DNA from: Xenococcaceae cyanobacterium MO_188.B32
GTDB lineage: Bacteria > Cyanobacteriota > Cyanobacteriia > Cyanobacteriales > Xenococcaceae
Assembly (NCBI GenBank): GCA_030065635.1
Contig: JASJDJ010000021.1
Span: 1 to 49,419, forward strand
Reading direction: 5' to 3'
Length of the DNA stretch: 49,419 nucleotides
The notes under the pieces are model-generated. The model searched no databases, was not told where the DNA came from, and saw only the letters and a list, made by a program, of their open reading frames with translations. The translations under genes were made by a program, and so were the position numbers. Of this stretch, positions 1-8,179 are shown in pieces (position 1 is the stretch's first letter; each line of letters begins with the position of its first letter).

Positions 1-345
1 TTAGCACATCGACTATTATCTAATTATCCTGATATCATGCTCTTGGCAGACCGAGGATTTGCCAACCATGACCTGATGAGTTGGCTACAAGAGATTACTT
101 GGCAAAGAGTGTTTACGCGTCCCTTGTGATGTGAAGCTTCATGGACCAAGACGACATCCCATTGAAATAATGTATCTCTGGCCTCCGAAAGCAGAAGCAG
201 TTCTCTATCACAATGTCCGCTTGTGGTTGGATGGAGAATGTCATTGTAATATCGTGTTGGCTAATGTCAAGGGAGTCAAAGAACCGCATCGCGGTCATCA
301 CTGATGAAGAGCCTTCCTTACAAACCCTCTGGCAATATGGTTTAT
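1..345 (+). pseudogene. DDE (IS4-like) transposase remnant
   Basis: Conceptual translation from base 1 gives a DDE transposase segment with the LLADRGF motif that carries the second catalytic Asp. The reading frame breaks near 123-129 (stop at 127-129 unless one base is dropped). It continues in the next frame through PRRHPIEIMYLWPPKAEAVL to about 285, and breaks again near 288-295. It then resumes with AVITDEEPSLQTLWQYGL up to about 343. The 5' part is cut by the window edge. The 3' part, which should hold the catalytic Glu region, is replaced by the antisense coiled-coil gene. Two frameshifts plus a 3' truncation mean it is dead. The family call rests on motifs; the exact IS group cannot be fixed. 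Confidence 0.75.
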
Positions 346-712
346 CTATTGAACTAATATTAGCAATATTACTATTTATAGATGTTTGTAAACTACTAAC
401 GTTTGTGTTTAACGTTCCAATAGAATTAAGATTAGTTGCTATCCCGTTGGCATTAGTTGAAATATTGTTAGTATTGCTACTTACAGAAGTTTGTAAATTA
501 CCTACATCAGTTTGTAATGTTGTAATATCTGTTGAGTAATCAGTAACAGATGTATTTTGTAAAGTATTGATATCCGTTTCTAATAAATCAATTAAGCTGT
601 TGTATAGATTATATAAGTGACTGATGTTCCCACCAGTAGATGATGTTGGGGCGACAGGAATATCATTAATATTGGGAAAGATTTCTACTTTATTCGATTG
701 ATAATCAGCCAT
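113..712 (-). CDS. truncated coiled-coil repeat protein, 3' end replaced by IS sequence
   Basis: The native part is about residues 1-122 (712 down to about 345). It is rich in N/T/S with heptad-like units such as DINTLQ, DVGNLQTSVSSNTNN and LNTNVSSLQTSINSN, the pattern of trimeric fibre stalks, phage tail-fibre stems or adhesin coiled coils. From about residue 123 on, the reading frame (DKPYCQRVCKEGSSS...) is only the antisense of the transposase remnant, so the original C-terminal domain is lost. It lies 95 bp downstream of the 201-residue gene on the same strand and probably shared a transcript with it. No function can be named. The protein is probably non-functional, or survives only as a stalk fragment. 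Confidence 0.6.
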   Translation of the reverse strand: MADYQSNKVEIFPNINDIPVAPTSSTGGNISHLYNLYNSLIDLLETDINTLQNTSVTDYSTDITTLQTDVGNLQTSVSSNTNNISTNANGIATNLNSIGTLNTNVSSLQTSINSNIANISSIDKPYCQRVCKEGSSSVMTAMRFFDSLDISQHDITMTFSIQPQADIVIENCFCFRRPEIHYFNGMSSWSMKLHITRDA

Positions 713-807
713 GATAAAATTCCTGACAATTTTTAATTAGTCAATAATATATTATTGTCCAATAAATTAGAATTATCAAGAATATTACTGTAATTATTTG
801 TATCAAT

Positions 808-1413
808 TTAAAAAGAAGCTATAATAAATAAATTATTTCTTGTATCGTTATAATTATCTGTAACAATTCTCTCTACTGTCCCTACATAATTACTTCCTAA
901 GAGGCATTTACTGTAATCAAAAGGAAATTTAAATTTAAGCTTTAATATTGCTCCAGTTGGATTCTCATCTAAGGTTTTAATATCAACATATTCATTTCTA
1001 CTTGCTAGAGTAGCTTGTAGGATAAAAGCATAATAAACTAGATATCTCTCGAAACTATCAACATAAGAATCATCGTAGTCAGGAATAACAGGAGTAGAGG
1101 TAGAGCTAATACTCAATCTATAATCAATTGAATCAATAGCAACTTTAGCGTTACTTAGCTCATTAATGAATCTGAGTAGGTTGCCCCCAAACTTGTTAAA
1201 CAAGAAACTATCGTAAGGAATACTGCTTTCTAAAAGGATAAAGTTGCCATCTTTGCTTATATTCTGGCTTATCCTAATATCTGTTGCTTTATTGTTCTTA
1301 TTGTCTGTCCTTACCAATGAAGCTCTTAGGACAGTACAAGAAAAAACAATAGCTCTTTCTACCGTATCTATATTTAGAGCTTGAATATCAGATTTAGATA
1401 ATAAAGATACCAT
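808..1413 (-). CDS. hypothetical protein, 201 aa
   Basis: Not recognised. The 201-residue protein has no signal peptide or clear membrane segment. It has a mixed alpha/beta composition, with a hydrophobic stretch near residues 126-140 (YLVYYAFILQATLAS) and a Ser/Thr-rich linker near 103-110. It lies upstream of, and co-directional with, the truncated coiled-coil gene, so the two may have formed a small operon for a surface or phage-tail-like structure. That is inference from the neighbour only. The promoter side faces a triple 33-bp tandem repeat about 75 bp upstream. Confidence 0.5.
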   Translation of the reverse strand: MVSLLSKSDIQALNIDTVERAIVFSCTVLRASLVRTDNKNNKATDIRISQNISKDGNFILLESSIPYDSFLFNKFGGNLLRFINELSNAKVAIDSIDYRLSISSTSTPVIPDYDDSYVDSFERYLVYYAFILQATLASRNEYVDIKTLDENPTGAILKLKFKFPFDYSKCLLGSNYVGTVERIVTDNYNDTRNNLFIIASF

Positions 1414-1487
1414 TGTGCTTACCTCTCATTAAATTTATTACTCGACTGTTGTGATTCCCTGAAAACCTTGTGCAGTAAGAGTTTTTT

Positions 1488-1585
1488 GATTTAATCACCA
1501 GACAAAACCTGATTTTTTCTGATTTAATCACCAGACAAAACCTGATTTTTTCTGATTTAATCACCAGACAAAACCTGATTTTTTC
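1488..1585. repeat. three tandem copies of a 33-bp unit
   Basis: The unit begins GATTTAATCACCAGACAAAA and runs through CCTGATTTTTTCT. Copies start at 1488, 1521 and 1554 and are essentially identical; the third diverges only in its last bases. Inside each unit AATCA and TGATT can pair across a 12-base loop, and a run of six T follows, so each copy looks like a weak hairpin plus T-tract on the + strand. The array lies in the divergent region between the 808-1413 gene (minus) and the crystallin/caspase genes (plus). Confidence 0.9.
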
Positions 1586-1654
1586 CTATTGTTCTTTAAA
1601 AAATTTAGAAACATTATTGAGTTAACATCAAGATCTTAATTCAGAAGAAATAAA

Positions 1655-1910
1655 ATGGCTGAAATAACTCTTTACGAAGATCACAATCTTGAAGGATACT
1701 CTGCTACCTTTACTCACGATTTCCCCCACATTGGAGAATTTTGGAATGAAGCGTCTGGGAGAGTTACTTTCGAAACAGAAAAATAGCATGAAGGATTTTG
1801 GCGACAATCTATACAGAATCAATACCCTAGCTCCTAACCCAGTTAACGATCTTTTTGAAGTTGCCGATATCAATATCTTAGAAATAAACTATAAAACATT
1901 TGCACTATGA
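1655..1910 (+). pseudogene. small crystallin-like protein gene, frameshifted in an A-run
   Basis: From ATG 1655 a 43-residue frame reads MAEITLYEDHNLEGYSATFT and then ...EFWNEASGRVTFETEK, stopping at TAG 1784-1786. LYEDHNLEGYSATFT followed by FWNE-ASG resembles one beta/gamma-crystallin Greek-key motif (Y/F-x6-G, then the W-N-D-x-A-S-S element). Skipping one A in the run 1779-1783 joins it to the next frame (NSMKDFGDNLYRINTLAP...) and gives an 84-residue product ending at 1910, about the size of a single crystallin domain. That second frame ends in an ATGA overlap with the caspase gene, which suggests translational coupling and supports both halves being one gene. The second half has no crystallin motif I can recognise. 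Programmed +1 shifting cannot be excluded. Confidence 0.5.
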
Positions 1911-4027
1911 CTAAGACAACTGAATCTAAATTTTATGCTTTGCTAATTGGGATTGATCTTTATGAGTCTATCCAGACTTCCCCCCCAATTTATAAAAACC
2001 TTGGGGGATGCGTGGGAGATATTGATTTAGTAGCGGGTTATCTCAAAAAAACATTGCAAATTTCTCCAGAGCAAATCTGGAACCTGACTGCACCTGTTGA
2101 AGAAAGTAAAGAGCTGTCTGAAATAAGAGCCGCAGAAGGAAATGTACCCCCTACTTATGAAAATATTGTCAAGGCTTTTGAAGAGATAACTGCTGCTGCA
2201 CAGTCAGGAGAGCAAGTATATATTCACTACTCTGGACATGGAGGACGAGCTGTTACTATTTATCCAGAACTAGAGGGCGAGCAACGGCAGGATGAAGGAA
2301 TTGTGCCGATGGATATTGGCAGTTCAAATGGTCGCTATTTGCGGGATGTAGAGATGGCTACCTTGCTGAAACGTCTGACTGACAAAGGTTGTATCGTGAC
2401 AGTGATTTTTGATAGTTGTCATTCTGGAGGTGCAACCAGAGGAGATTGTGCGATTCGGGGAAATGAAAATAATTTAGTTGACACTACCACTAGAAGCAAA
2501 AATAGTTTAGTGGCATCCCGTGAAGAGTTATTGAATAACTGGCGCATTTTAACTCAAGCAGAACCCGATCTTTCTGGTGGCTGGCTACCCAATAAAGATT
2601 ATGTATTCTTAGCAGCCTGTCGTCCTTCAGAATATGCCTATGAGTATGCAGTGAATGGGGGACAACGCAACGGTGCATTGACCTACTGGATGATGGACAC
2701 CTTGACTAGCAGTACTTCTGTCTTAACCTACAAGTCTCTCTACAATCGGGTTAAAGGGATGATTCAGAGCAAGTTTCCCCAACAATTACCGATTTTGATG
2801 GGAGATGGCGATCGCCAAATACTAGGCGATCGCCGAGAATATAAACCCTACACCTTAGTCGTCATCGATGTAGCTGGAGATGGAGCGGAAATTACCTTAG
2901 ATGCGGGATTAGCAGCCGGGTTGAGTAGTGGTACTCGCTTTGCGATTTATCCTGTTGGTGTTAGCGACTTCTCTGATAAAACCCAACAGATAGCGATCGC
3001 CGAAATAACAGATGATATTCAAGCCGATAAATCAACCGCCAAAATTTTAGATGCAGCAGCAGGAGGAATAGAGGTTAAAGGCAAAATCGAACCTGGTGCT
3101 TCGGCGGTAATGGTAGCTGCACCTGTAGATTTAATTCGCAAAGTTCGTTTATTCGCTGAAAAACAAGCAGGAGATAAAGAACAGGATTTACCAGCAGATT
3201 TAGTAGATAAACAAACAGCAGCTTTAGAAAAAGTGCGCCAAGCTTTAGCAGGAAATGGTTGGGTAGTAGAAGTCAAAGAAGGGGAAGAAGCACACTATCA
3301 GGTAGCTGTTGGCAGAGATGGCACCTATGAAATATGTATTGGGATGCCAATTCAAAACCTACGTCCAGCGTTAAGCATAGAAGAGCCAGAAGCTCCTAAA
3401 AAAGTAGTCGCTCGCTTGGTACATTTGGCTAAATACCAAGCAGTGCAAGAATTAGATAATCCTGCTTCTGACTTGACTGAGTATCTAGAATTTCAGTTGT
3501 GCGATAAGAATAAACAACCATTTCCCGAGCAGCAAAACCTATCTTTGAAACCCAAGGAAGTATCGTATTTAAAAATCAAGAATACCTATTCTCAAACACT
3601 CAATGTTGCCGTATTGGATATAGAGCCAACTTGGGCAATTTCCCAAGTTCCCATTCAAGGAGACTTTTCTTCTTTCATTCCTTTAGATTCAGGTCAAGAA
3701 GCATATACGAAGCTGCGTTTGCGACTACCCGAAGATTATCAGCAAACGAAGGAAACCCTAAAAGTATTTGCCACTAAGGGATTAGCTAACTTTCAGTGGT
3801 TAATGTTACCTTCTCTGGACGAACAGCCTCAATCAAGAGGAAATAATCCGAATGAAGAATTAAAAACGCGCTCTGGAAATCAACCAATCAGCCCTCTGAA
3901 CGAGCTTTTGACTGCTATTGGTAATGATGTAGATAATCCTCCCGATCGAACTCGCGCTTTTGTGTACGAACCAGATCCTGAAGCAGAATGGGCAACGCAG
4001 GAGATACAAATCACCGTGACAAATTAG
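1907..4027 (+). CDS. orthocaspase (caspase-family C14 peptidase), 706 aa
   Basis: Cyanobacterial caspase-fold cysteine peptidase. The N-terminal p20-like domain (about residues 8-320) starts with FYALLIGIDLYE. Its catalytic His is H111 in YSGHGG, and the catalytic Cys is C171 in VIFDSCHSGG. Basic or acidic substrate preference cannot be read directly. Residues about 320-500 form a linker region. Residues about 520-650 resemble the beta-sandwich that often follows such peptidases (DUF4384-like; LSLKPKEVSYLKIKNTYSQ). No signal peptide is seen, so it is probably cytosolic. Its ATG overlaps the stop of the upstream small gene (ATGA), and the CHAT-like fragment starts 9 bp downstream, so all three were probably one operon. 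The frame is intact and the catalytic dyad present, so this member is likely functional. Orthocaspases are linked to stress and programmed cell death. Confidence 0.9.
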   Translation: MTKTTESKFYALLIGIDLYESIQTSPPIYKNLGGCVGDIDLVAGYLKKTLQISPEQIWNLTAPVEESKELSEIRAAEGNVPPTYENIVKAFEEITAAAQSGEQVYIHYSGHGGRAVTIYPELEGEQRQDEGIVPMDIGSSNGRYLRDVEMATLLKRLTDKGCIVTVIFDSCHSGGATRGDCAIRGNENNLVDTTTRSKNSLVASREELLNNWRILTQAEPDLSGGWLPNKDYVFLAACRPSEYAYEYAVNGGQRNGALTYWMMDTLTSSTSVLTYKSLYNRVKGMIQSKFPQQLPILMGDGDRQILGDRREYKPYTLVVIDVAGDGAEITLDAGLAAGLSSGTRFAIYPVGVSDFSDKTQQIAIAEITDDIQADKSTAKILDAAAGGIEVKGKIEPGASAVMVAAPVDLIRKVRLFAEKQAGDKEQDLPADLVDKQTAALEKVRQALAGNGWVVEVKEGEEAHYQVAVGRDGTYEICIGMPIQNLRPALSIEEPEAPKKVVARLVHLAKYQAVQELDNPASDLTEYLEFQLCDKNKQPFPEQQNLSLKPKEVSYLKIKNTYSQTLNVAVLDIEPTWAISQVPIQGDFSSFIPLDSGQEAYTKLRLRLPEDYQQTKETLKVFATKGLANFQWLMLPSLDEQPQSRGNNPNEELKTRSGNQPISPLNELLTAIGNDVDNPPDRTRAFVYEPDPEAEWATQEIQITVTN

Positions 4028-4036
4028 AGAATTTCG

Positions 4037-4438
4037 ATGAAGAAAAAAATTCTGATTTTATCCTCAAATCCCAGAAATGACCTCAAGTTAGACAGAGAAA
4101 TCAAGGACTTGCAGAATGTCATCAAACGCTCCAAAAACCAGTCTCAATTCGAGACAAAGTTTGAGCCAGAAGTGCGTCCAGAAGAGTTGCAGGTTTTATT
4201 TCTAGAGCATGAACCCAGAATTGTCCATTTTTGCGGGCATGGAACTAGAGAGGAAGGTTTGGTACTACAAAATCAAGCTGGACAAGAACAAGTAGTTAGT
4301 ACAGACGCTCTGTCTAATCTGTTTGAGCTGTTTGATAAGCAGATTGAGTGCGTTATACTCAATGCTTGTTATAGCGAGGTTCAAGCTAATGCGATCGTGC
4401 AACATATTAACTATGCGATTGACCTGAGTTCGATATAA
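4037..4438 (+). pseudogene. truncated CHAT-domain (caspase-like) protein
   Basis: 133 residues starting KKKILILSSNPRND, the usual start of CHAT domains fused to STAND NTPases or effector-associated domains. The catalytic-type His is H68 in VHFCGHG and the Cys C111 in VILNACYS, so both dyad residues are present. After NAIVQHINYAID the family normally continues with the last part of the fold (a short Gly/Ala-rich segment and an F-Y-x-A-L helix). Here it stops at SSI, so the domain is cut at its end. A block of the same kind of gene, an NTPase C-terminus, reappears at 4691-5104, which suggests the two are the outer pieces of one larger gene whose middle was lost. Confidence 0.7.
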
Positions 4439-4549
4439 AAACGAGCCTGTAATCTTTGAGAATAAAGCTTTTTATCAATTTGGCTATTTCAGTTTACTAG
4501 CAATTAGCTACGGTTAATGAGAATGAAGTGGACTCCCGCTGTGATCGAG

Positions 4550-4627
4550 ACTTGAAAACTACGCTCGAAACCTGAATGAAAGCTGCGCTCGAGAAGTGAA
4601 ACCTGCGCGCTCGAACTGCGCTCAAAA
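4550..4627. repeat. short degenerate GAAANCTGCGCTCGA-type repeats
   Basis: Between the two gene fragments the sequence repeats a motif of about 15-20 bases: GAAAACTACGCTCGAAACC, GAAAGCTGCGCTCGAGAAG, GAAACCTGCGCGCTCGAAC. These are more G/C-rich than the flanks. They sit where the middle of the putative CHAT-NTPase gene is missing and may mark the deletion junction. Confidence 0.6.
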
Positions 4628-4690
4628 TTTAATCGTTATAATCAAAAAGATTTAGAAAAATTAATCTTAAATAAAAAATGGATTTAATAG

Positions 4691-5104
4691 AATTATTGTT
4701 CAGGAATAGTTTTAATTCAACACTATACTTTGCGTCTTATCCTTTATTGCAAAAAGTACATTCCCTGGAACTATGCTCGCTTCCTTGATTATGCTTCAGA
4801 ACGTCTTTTAATGAAAAAAGTAGGTGGGGGTTACGTCTTTTACCATCGAATGCTGATGGAACATTTTGCTCAAAGGCATCAAATATCTAGAGAATCCGTT
4901 CCCGTAACTCCAAGACAGACTTCTAAACCTGTTGCACAAGCTAATATAAGAACCAAAGTTCGTTCAAGCAATATTAGTAATACTGTGCGGAAGTCTTCTA
5001 ATCCAGTCCAAAATCATATTGTTTGTGGCAATTGCGGTCATCGGAATCCGACTGATGGCAAGTTTTGTACCAAGTGTGGCAAGAAATTAGTCAAGTATTC
5101 TTAG
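4691..5104 (+). pseudogene. C-terminal remnant of a STAND/NACHT-type NTPase with zinc ribbon
   Basis: Open from just after TAG 4688-4690. The frame reads VLIQHYTLRLILYCKKYIPW and continues through NYARFLDYASERLLMKKVGG and GYVFYHRMLMEHFAQR. That arrangement (IPWNY-x-RFLDYA-x-ERLLL-x-KVGGGY-x-F-x-HRLLLE-x-FA) closes many cyanobacterial NACHT/STAND proteins. An S/T/R-rich linker follows, then a C-terminal zinc ribbon. Counting from the TTG at 4730, its Cys residues are C99, C102, C113 and C116 (CGNCG ... CTKCG). No Walker A/B part exists in the window, so this is a tail without an engine. A TTG start at 4730 could still express a 124-residue protein. Confidence 0.6.
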
Positions 5105-5127
5105 AGGTTATCTGAGAAGTTCGATCA

Positions 5128-5838
5128 TCACATCAAATTATGGTTTAAGTCTTTGTTTAAAGCTCGGCGAGCAATGCGAGTAATATAAACTGTTGCTGCT
5201 AAAGTAGCCAGAAAACCAATAAACCTAATCATCAATTGTAGTTCGGGATTAGCTAGCTCGGTTGCTTCCCCAATAGTTGCTAAATCTCCTGCTAGAGAAC
5301 CCAGATAAACATAAGTGATTGTCATGGGAATCATACCAATTGAACCTATAAAATAATCTCTGAGTGAGATTCCAGTTATGCCAAAAGCATAATTCAATAA
5401 ACTAAAGGGAAATATGGGAGAAAGACGAGTTAATAAGATGATTTTGATACCTTCTTGATTTAAAGCCCGATCGAGGGCAGCAAATGTCTGATTAGGTTGG
5501 ATTTTTCTAGCAATCCAATCCCGTGCTAAATATCGACCGAGTAAAAAGGCAAAAGTTTCTCCAATAATAGCCCCAATTAAGACATATACTGAACCCCAAA
5601 CTACGCCAAATACTACTCCTGCACCTAAAGTAAGAATCGATCCTGGAACTAGGGCAATTGTGGCAACAATATAGAGCAGAATAAAAGCGATCGCGCTAAT
5701 ATAACCTAAGCTTTGAATCCACAATAAAACATTGTGTAATAGTTCTGGCAGATTTAAGCCGAACCCATTAGCTAATCCTGGGGTAAGACTGGCTGCATTG
5801 GTTAGAGGTAGATTTAGTTCAAGCATAGTTATGGGCAA
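5128..5838 (-). CDS. VTT-domain (TVP38/TMEM64-family) membrane protein
   Basis: 236 residues with the VTT/DedA-like layout: hydrophobic helix near 45-70, then the core GSILTLGAGVVFGVVWGSVY, then GETFAFLLGRYLARD (the conserved G-x-x-x-A/S-F-x-L-G-R-Y motif). NQEGIKIILLTRLSPIFPFS follows, then the NYAFGITGISLRDYFIGS segment, and a last helix near 205-225. This family sits in the inner or thylakoid membrane; TMEM41/VMP1 relatives are lipid scramblases. The 3' end meets the zinc-ribbon remnant tail-to-tail 23 bp away, so it is not part of that module. The annotated ATG is at 5838. Confidence 0.88.
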   Translation of the reverse strand: MPITMLELNLPLTNAASLTPGLANGFGLNLPELLHNVLLWIQSLGYISAIAFILLYIVATIALVPGSILTLGAGVVFGVVWGSVYVLIGAIIGETFAFLLGRYLARDWIARKIQPNQTFAALDRALNQEGIKIILLTRLSPIFPFSLLNYAFGITGISLRDYFIGSIGMIPMTITYVYLGSLAGDLATIGEATELANPELQLMIRFIGFLATLAATVYITRIARRALNKDLNHNLM

Positions 5839-6175
5839 GTTATCGCTTGCTTTCTTCGGATGGAATTTCTATTCAATGTATGACAGTTTTTTTTGAGAAA
5901 GAGCTTAAAATCTATCTCAATTTTGCTGAATTTTTTTAAGAGTAATGGCGACGCTAGTAGATTAATAGCGACCCTTTACACCTAAAATATTTTCTGTAGG
6001 AACTACCATCAGTTACTTGGCTGAGGTTTGTTAAAAGCTCGATCGCATTACAGAAATCCAATCGCGCCTTAAAGAAGTTTGTTTGTCAGCTTTAAGTGTT
6101 AAGAAAAATCTAGGAAATTTATTTGAGTATCTACAGCGTAATACAATTATTTAAATTGAAGTTAGACTGCTTATT
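5839..6175. other. intergenic, no gene seen
   Basis: A/T-rich spacer between divergently transcribed genes, with T-runs and no reading frame of note. It should hold the promoter of the VTT gene. I see no RNA gene or clear regulatory palindrome. Confidence 0.5.
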
Positions 6176-6421
6176 TTGCTCATATTCGAGATAAAATCTC
6201 AGTATATTCGGATTTTAAATCGCTTTTTGTCTGTCGCGATCGCAGGATCGCTATTGCTTGCTCCAATAAAAGTTAATGCACAAGAAAGTATTCAGCTTCG
6301 TGTTTATCCTCAGACCCTTAAAATAGCTGGAACAAAAGGACAAAAGATTAAAAGAATACTGACCATAACAGCGAATAGCGCGATTCTGTTCTACACCCTA
6401 CACCCGCGCAAGGGGGCTTAA
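6176..6421 (+). pseudogene. secreted protein N-terminus truncated by a repeat element
   Basis: The TTG-started frame has a good signal peptide (RFLSVAIAGSLLLAPIKVNA, then QES), followed by a beta-rich start (IQLRVYPQTLKIAGTKGQ). From about residue 70 (ILFYTLHPRKGA) it is encoded by a repeat element that also supplies the stop codon at 6419-6421. The true gene therefore ended further on and has been cut. The start is uncertain because no ATG precedes the signal peptide, so the 5' end may also be damaged. The product was probably an exported or periplasmic protein; its family is not recognisable. Confidence 0.45.
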
Positions 6422-6490
6422 ACTAGTTAAGTTATCGGCTCTCCGTTAGATTCTGTTGATACAAGCCCCCTTCGCGCCCCTACACCCTGA
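6391..6490. repeat. inverted-repeat element with C-rich ends
   Basis: Perfect 10-bp arms AAGGGGGCTT (6410-6419) and AAGCCCCCTT (6463-6472) flank about 43 bp. Outside the arms lie CTACACCCTACACCCGCGC on the left and CGCGCCCCTACACCCTG on the right. GATTCTGTT occurs on both sides as a direct repeat (6382-6390 and 6449-6457). The element interrupts the secreted-protein gene. It resembles a small non-coding interspersed cyanobacterial repeat; I cannot name the family. Confidence 0.6.
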
Positions 6491-6576
6491 CATCACCCAA
6501 GTCTCTCGCTATATTCGAGAATTGATATAAGAATCTCTGACCAATTCTTTGGGGCAGTGAGCCGTCAAACCGAAAT

Positions 6577-7437
6577 CTATCCTTTCATAGCTAATCGAGA
6601 AACTACTCCTAATACTAAACAACCGACTATCAGAGTAGCAGTAGTGTTGTCTGGTTCTGGTACTTTGGTACAAGGATCGCTGGTTTGAGGTGCTTGGACG
6701 CAAGAACTACTAAGAGTTGCTACTTCCAATCTGACTTCCGTGGTACTGTCAAAAAATTGCGCAAACGAACCTTCCAAGAAAAGTTCTGCTGACTCTGTAT
6801 TTCCCTCAAAATCCTGATATTGACTACCATAAAGAGATACATTATTGCTGCTATCTACAAAAATAAAATCGTCGTCTTTGTCTTCAGCTAAATTTGTATC
6901 GACATTACCAATAGCAGTAAAATCGCCTAAAACCCTCTTGCTATTCTCATCTAACAATAAGAAATTAACCCCGCTAAAACCAGATGCACTACCATCTAGT
7001 GGGGTATCAACTTGATTGAAAATAGCTATAGTCGTAACAAAATCAAAACTCAAAGTTTGATTGGCCTGGAGCCAAAAATTCCCTACTGCAAATGAGGATG
7101 ATTCTCCAACTCCAAAAAACCTCTTTCCATCTCCAAACGCATCACTGAACAAATTAGTACTAAGAAAAGCAGAATCGGAGTTAGCTTGAAAAATAGTGTT
7201 AACCTCAGCATTAGCTTCGGCAAGATCGAGAGTACCTCCAGAGGATGTAACTGTCTTACTATTACTTTCAACCGAGGGATTTTGCGGTGTAACACTAAAA
7301 TTATCGATAACTAAAATAGATTCAGATAAAGAGAAAGTCGCAGCTTTAGCTGATAAATTGGCAATAAAAAAACTACTAACTAGAGAAGTAATTGTTAATA
7401 AAGATAATTGAGAAAAATATTTAAAAAATAGCATCAT
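6577..7437 (-). CDS. PEP-CTERM sorting-domain surface protein
   Basis: 286 residues. The N-terminal signal peptide is about residues 1-33 (hydrophobic LSLLTITSLVSSFFIANLSA, then KAA). The mature part is rich in Ser, Asn, Asp and Phe and looks beta-structured. The C-terminus is a textbook PEP-CTERM signal: VPEP at 259-262, a hydrophobic helix (TATLIVGCLVLGVV) and a short basic tail (SRLAMKG). Such proteins are processed by an exosortase elsewhere in the genome and exported to the envelope or polysaccharide layer. A Cys pair (SSSCVQAP, DPCTKV) precedes the signal. No enzymatic motif is seen. It appears monocistronic. Confidence 0.85.
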   Translation of the reverse strand: MMLFFKYFSQLSLLTITSLVSSFFIANLSAKAATFSLSESILVIDNFSVTPQNPSVESNSKTVTSSGGTLDLAEANAEVNTIFQANSDSAFLSTNLFSDAFGDGKRFFGVGESSSFAVGNFWLQANQTLSFDFVTTIAIFNQVDTPLDGSASGFSGVNFLLLDENSKRVLGDFTAIGNVDTNLAEDKDDDFIFVDSSNNVSLYGSQYQDFEGNTESAELFLEGSFAQFFDSTTEVRLEVATLSSSCVQAPQTSDPCTKVPEPDNTTATLIVGCLVLGVVSRLAMKG

Positions 7438-8179
7438 TATTTGTATATAGATATTGAGACAATGTGTATGTCTTACTTGAAAAAAAACTGTATTTTGTAA
7501 TGTCTTACATTTTTAAATTACTCTACACGTGTCTTTAAATAAAAAACCAAAAATCAAGTAATGGCTTTGATTCTGTAATGAGTTTTATTTATATTGGTAG
7601 TTATTAATCATGCTTTTATAATACGATTATTAAAACTATTGTTCTATAAAAATTTTATCAAGTTTTGTATTTAAACTGTAAATCTATTCCCCTAGCTTTC
7701 CTGTATAAAAAAGAGTGGTGAAAACAAAGTCGATCGCTTTACAATTCACTTTTGAATATAATTAAGTTCTATTCCACCATTCATTACTAGTGGAATAGAG
7801 ATAAGCTGAGACGCATTTAAACTGTATATTTTTTAATTAGATAACAAACCATCAAATCCTCTCCCCGTCTCCCCTTCTCCGTGTCCCCCCGTCAACCTCA
7901 ATAGACAAACTTTTTGCCTGACAGCTTACCAAGCTTACTACCGACAATGGGAAATAAACTTCAATTATCTATATAAGTCGAGTTTGATGTTAATTAGGTT
8001 CCAATCTAACTCGATTTTCCAATTTTTATAATGTAGAAATATATCAGGATTGAGAATGCTGATGTAAAAATTGCCGTCTTTCTCAAAACGTCAATGAAAT
8101 GGTGCAACCACAATATCAGGAGCAAAAGTTACCAGTTTTTTAGTTAAATTAAGAGCATCGATAGTCCGATCGAGCCATA
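7438..8179. other. 742-bp intergenic region without a supported gene
   Basis: Very A/T-rich near 7440-7700, with a C-rich stretch CTCCCCGTCTCCCCTTCTCC near 7860 of the kind scattered through cyanobacterial genomes. It should hold the promoter of the PEP-CTERM gene near 7440-7560. A minus-strand peptide frame near 8088-8170 (ending DIVVAPFH) has no start and was not accepted as a gene. Confidence 0.5.

Noticed and set aside
1460-1590. CRISPR array
   Set aside because: The three units are directly abutting tandem copies with no variable spacers, and no cas gene is near.
8088-8172. Minus-strand peptide frame ending FAPDIVVAPFH downstream of the DUF1822 gene
   Set aside because: It looks protein-like but has no start codon of its own, overlaps the end of DUF1822 in another frame and is under 30 residues; it could be a relic, but there is too little to support it.
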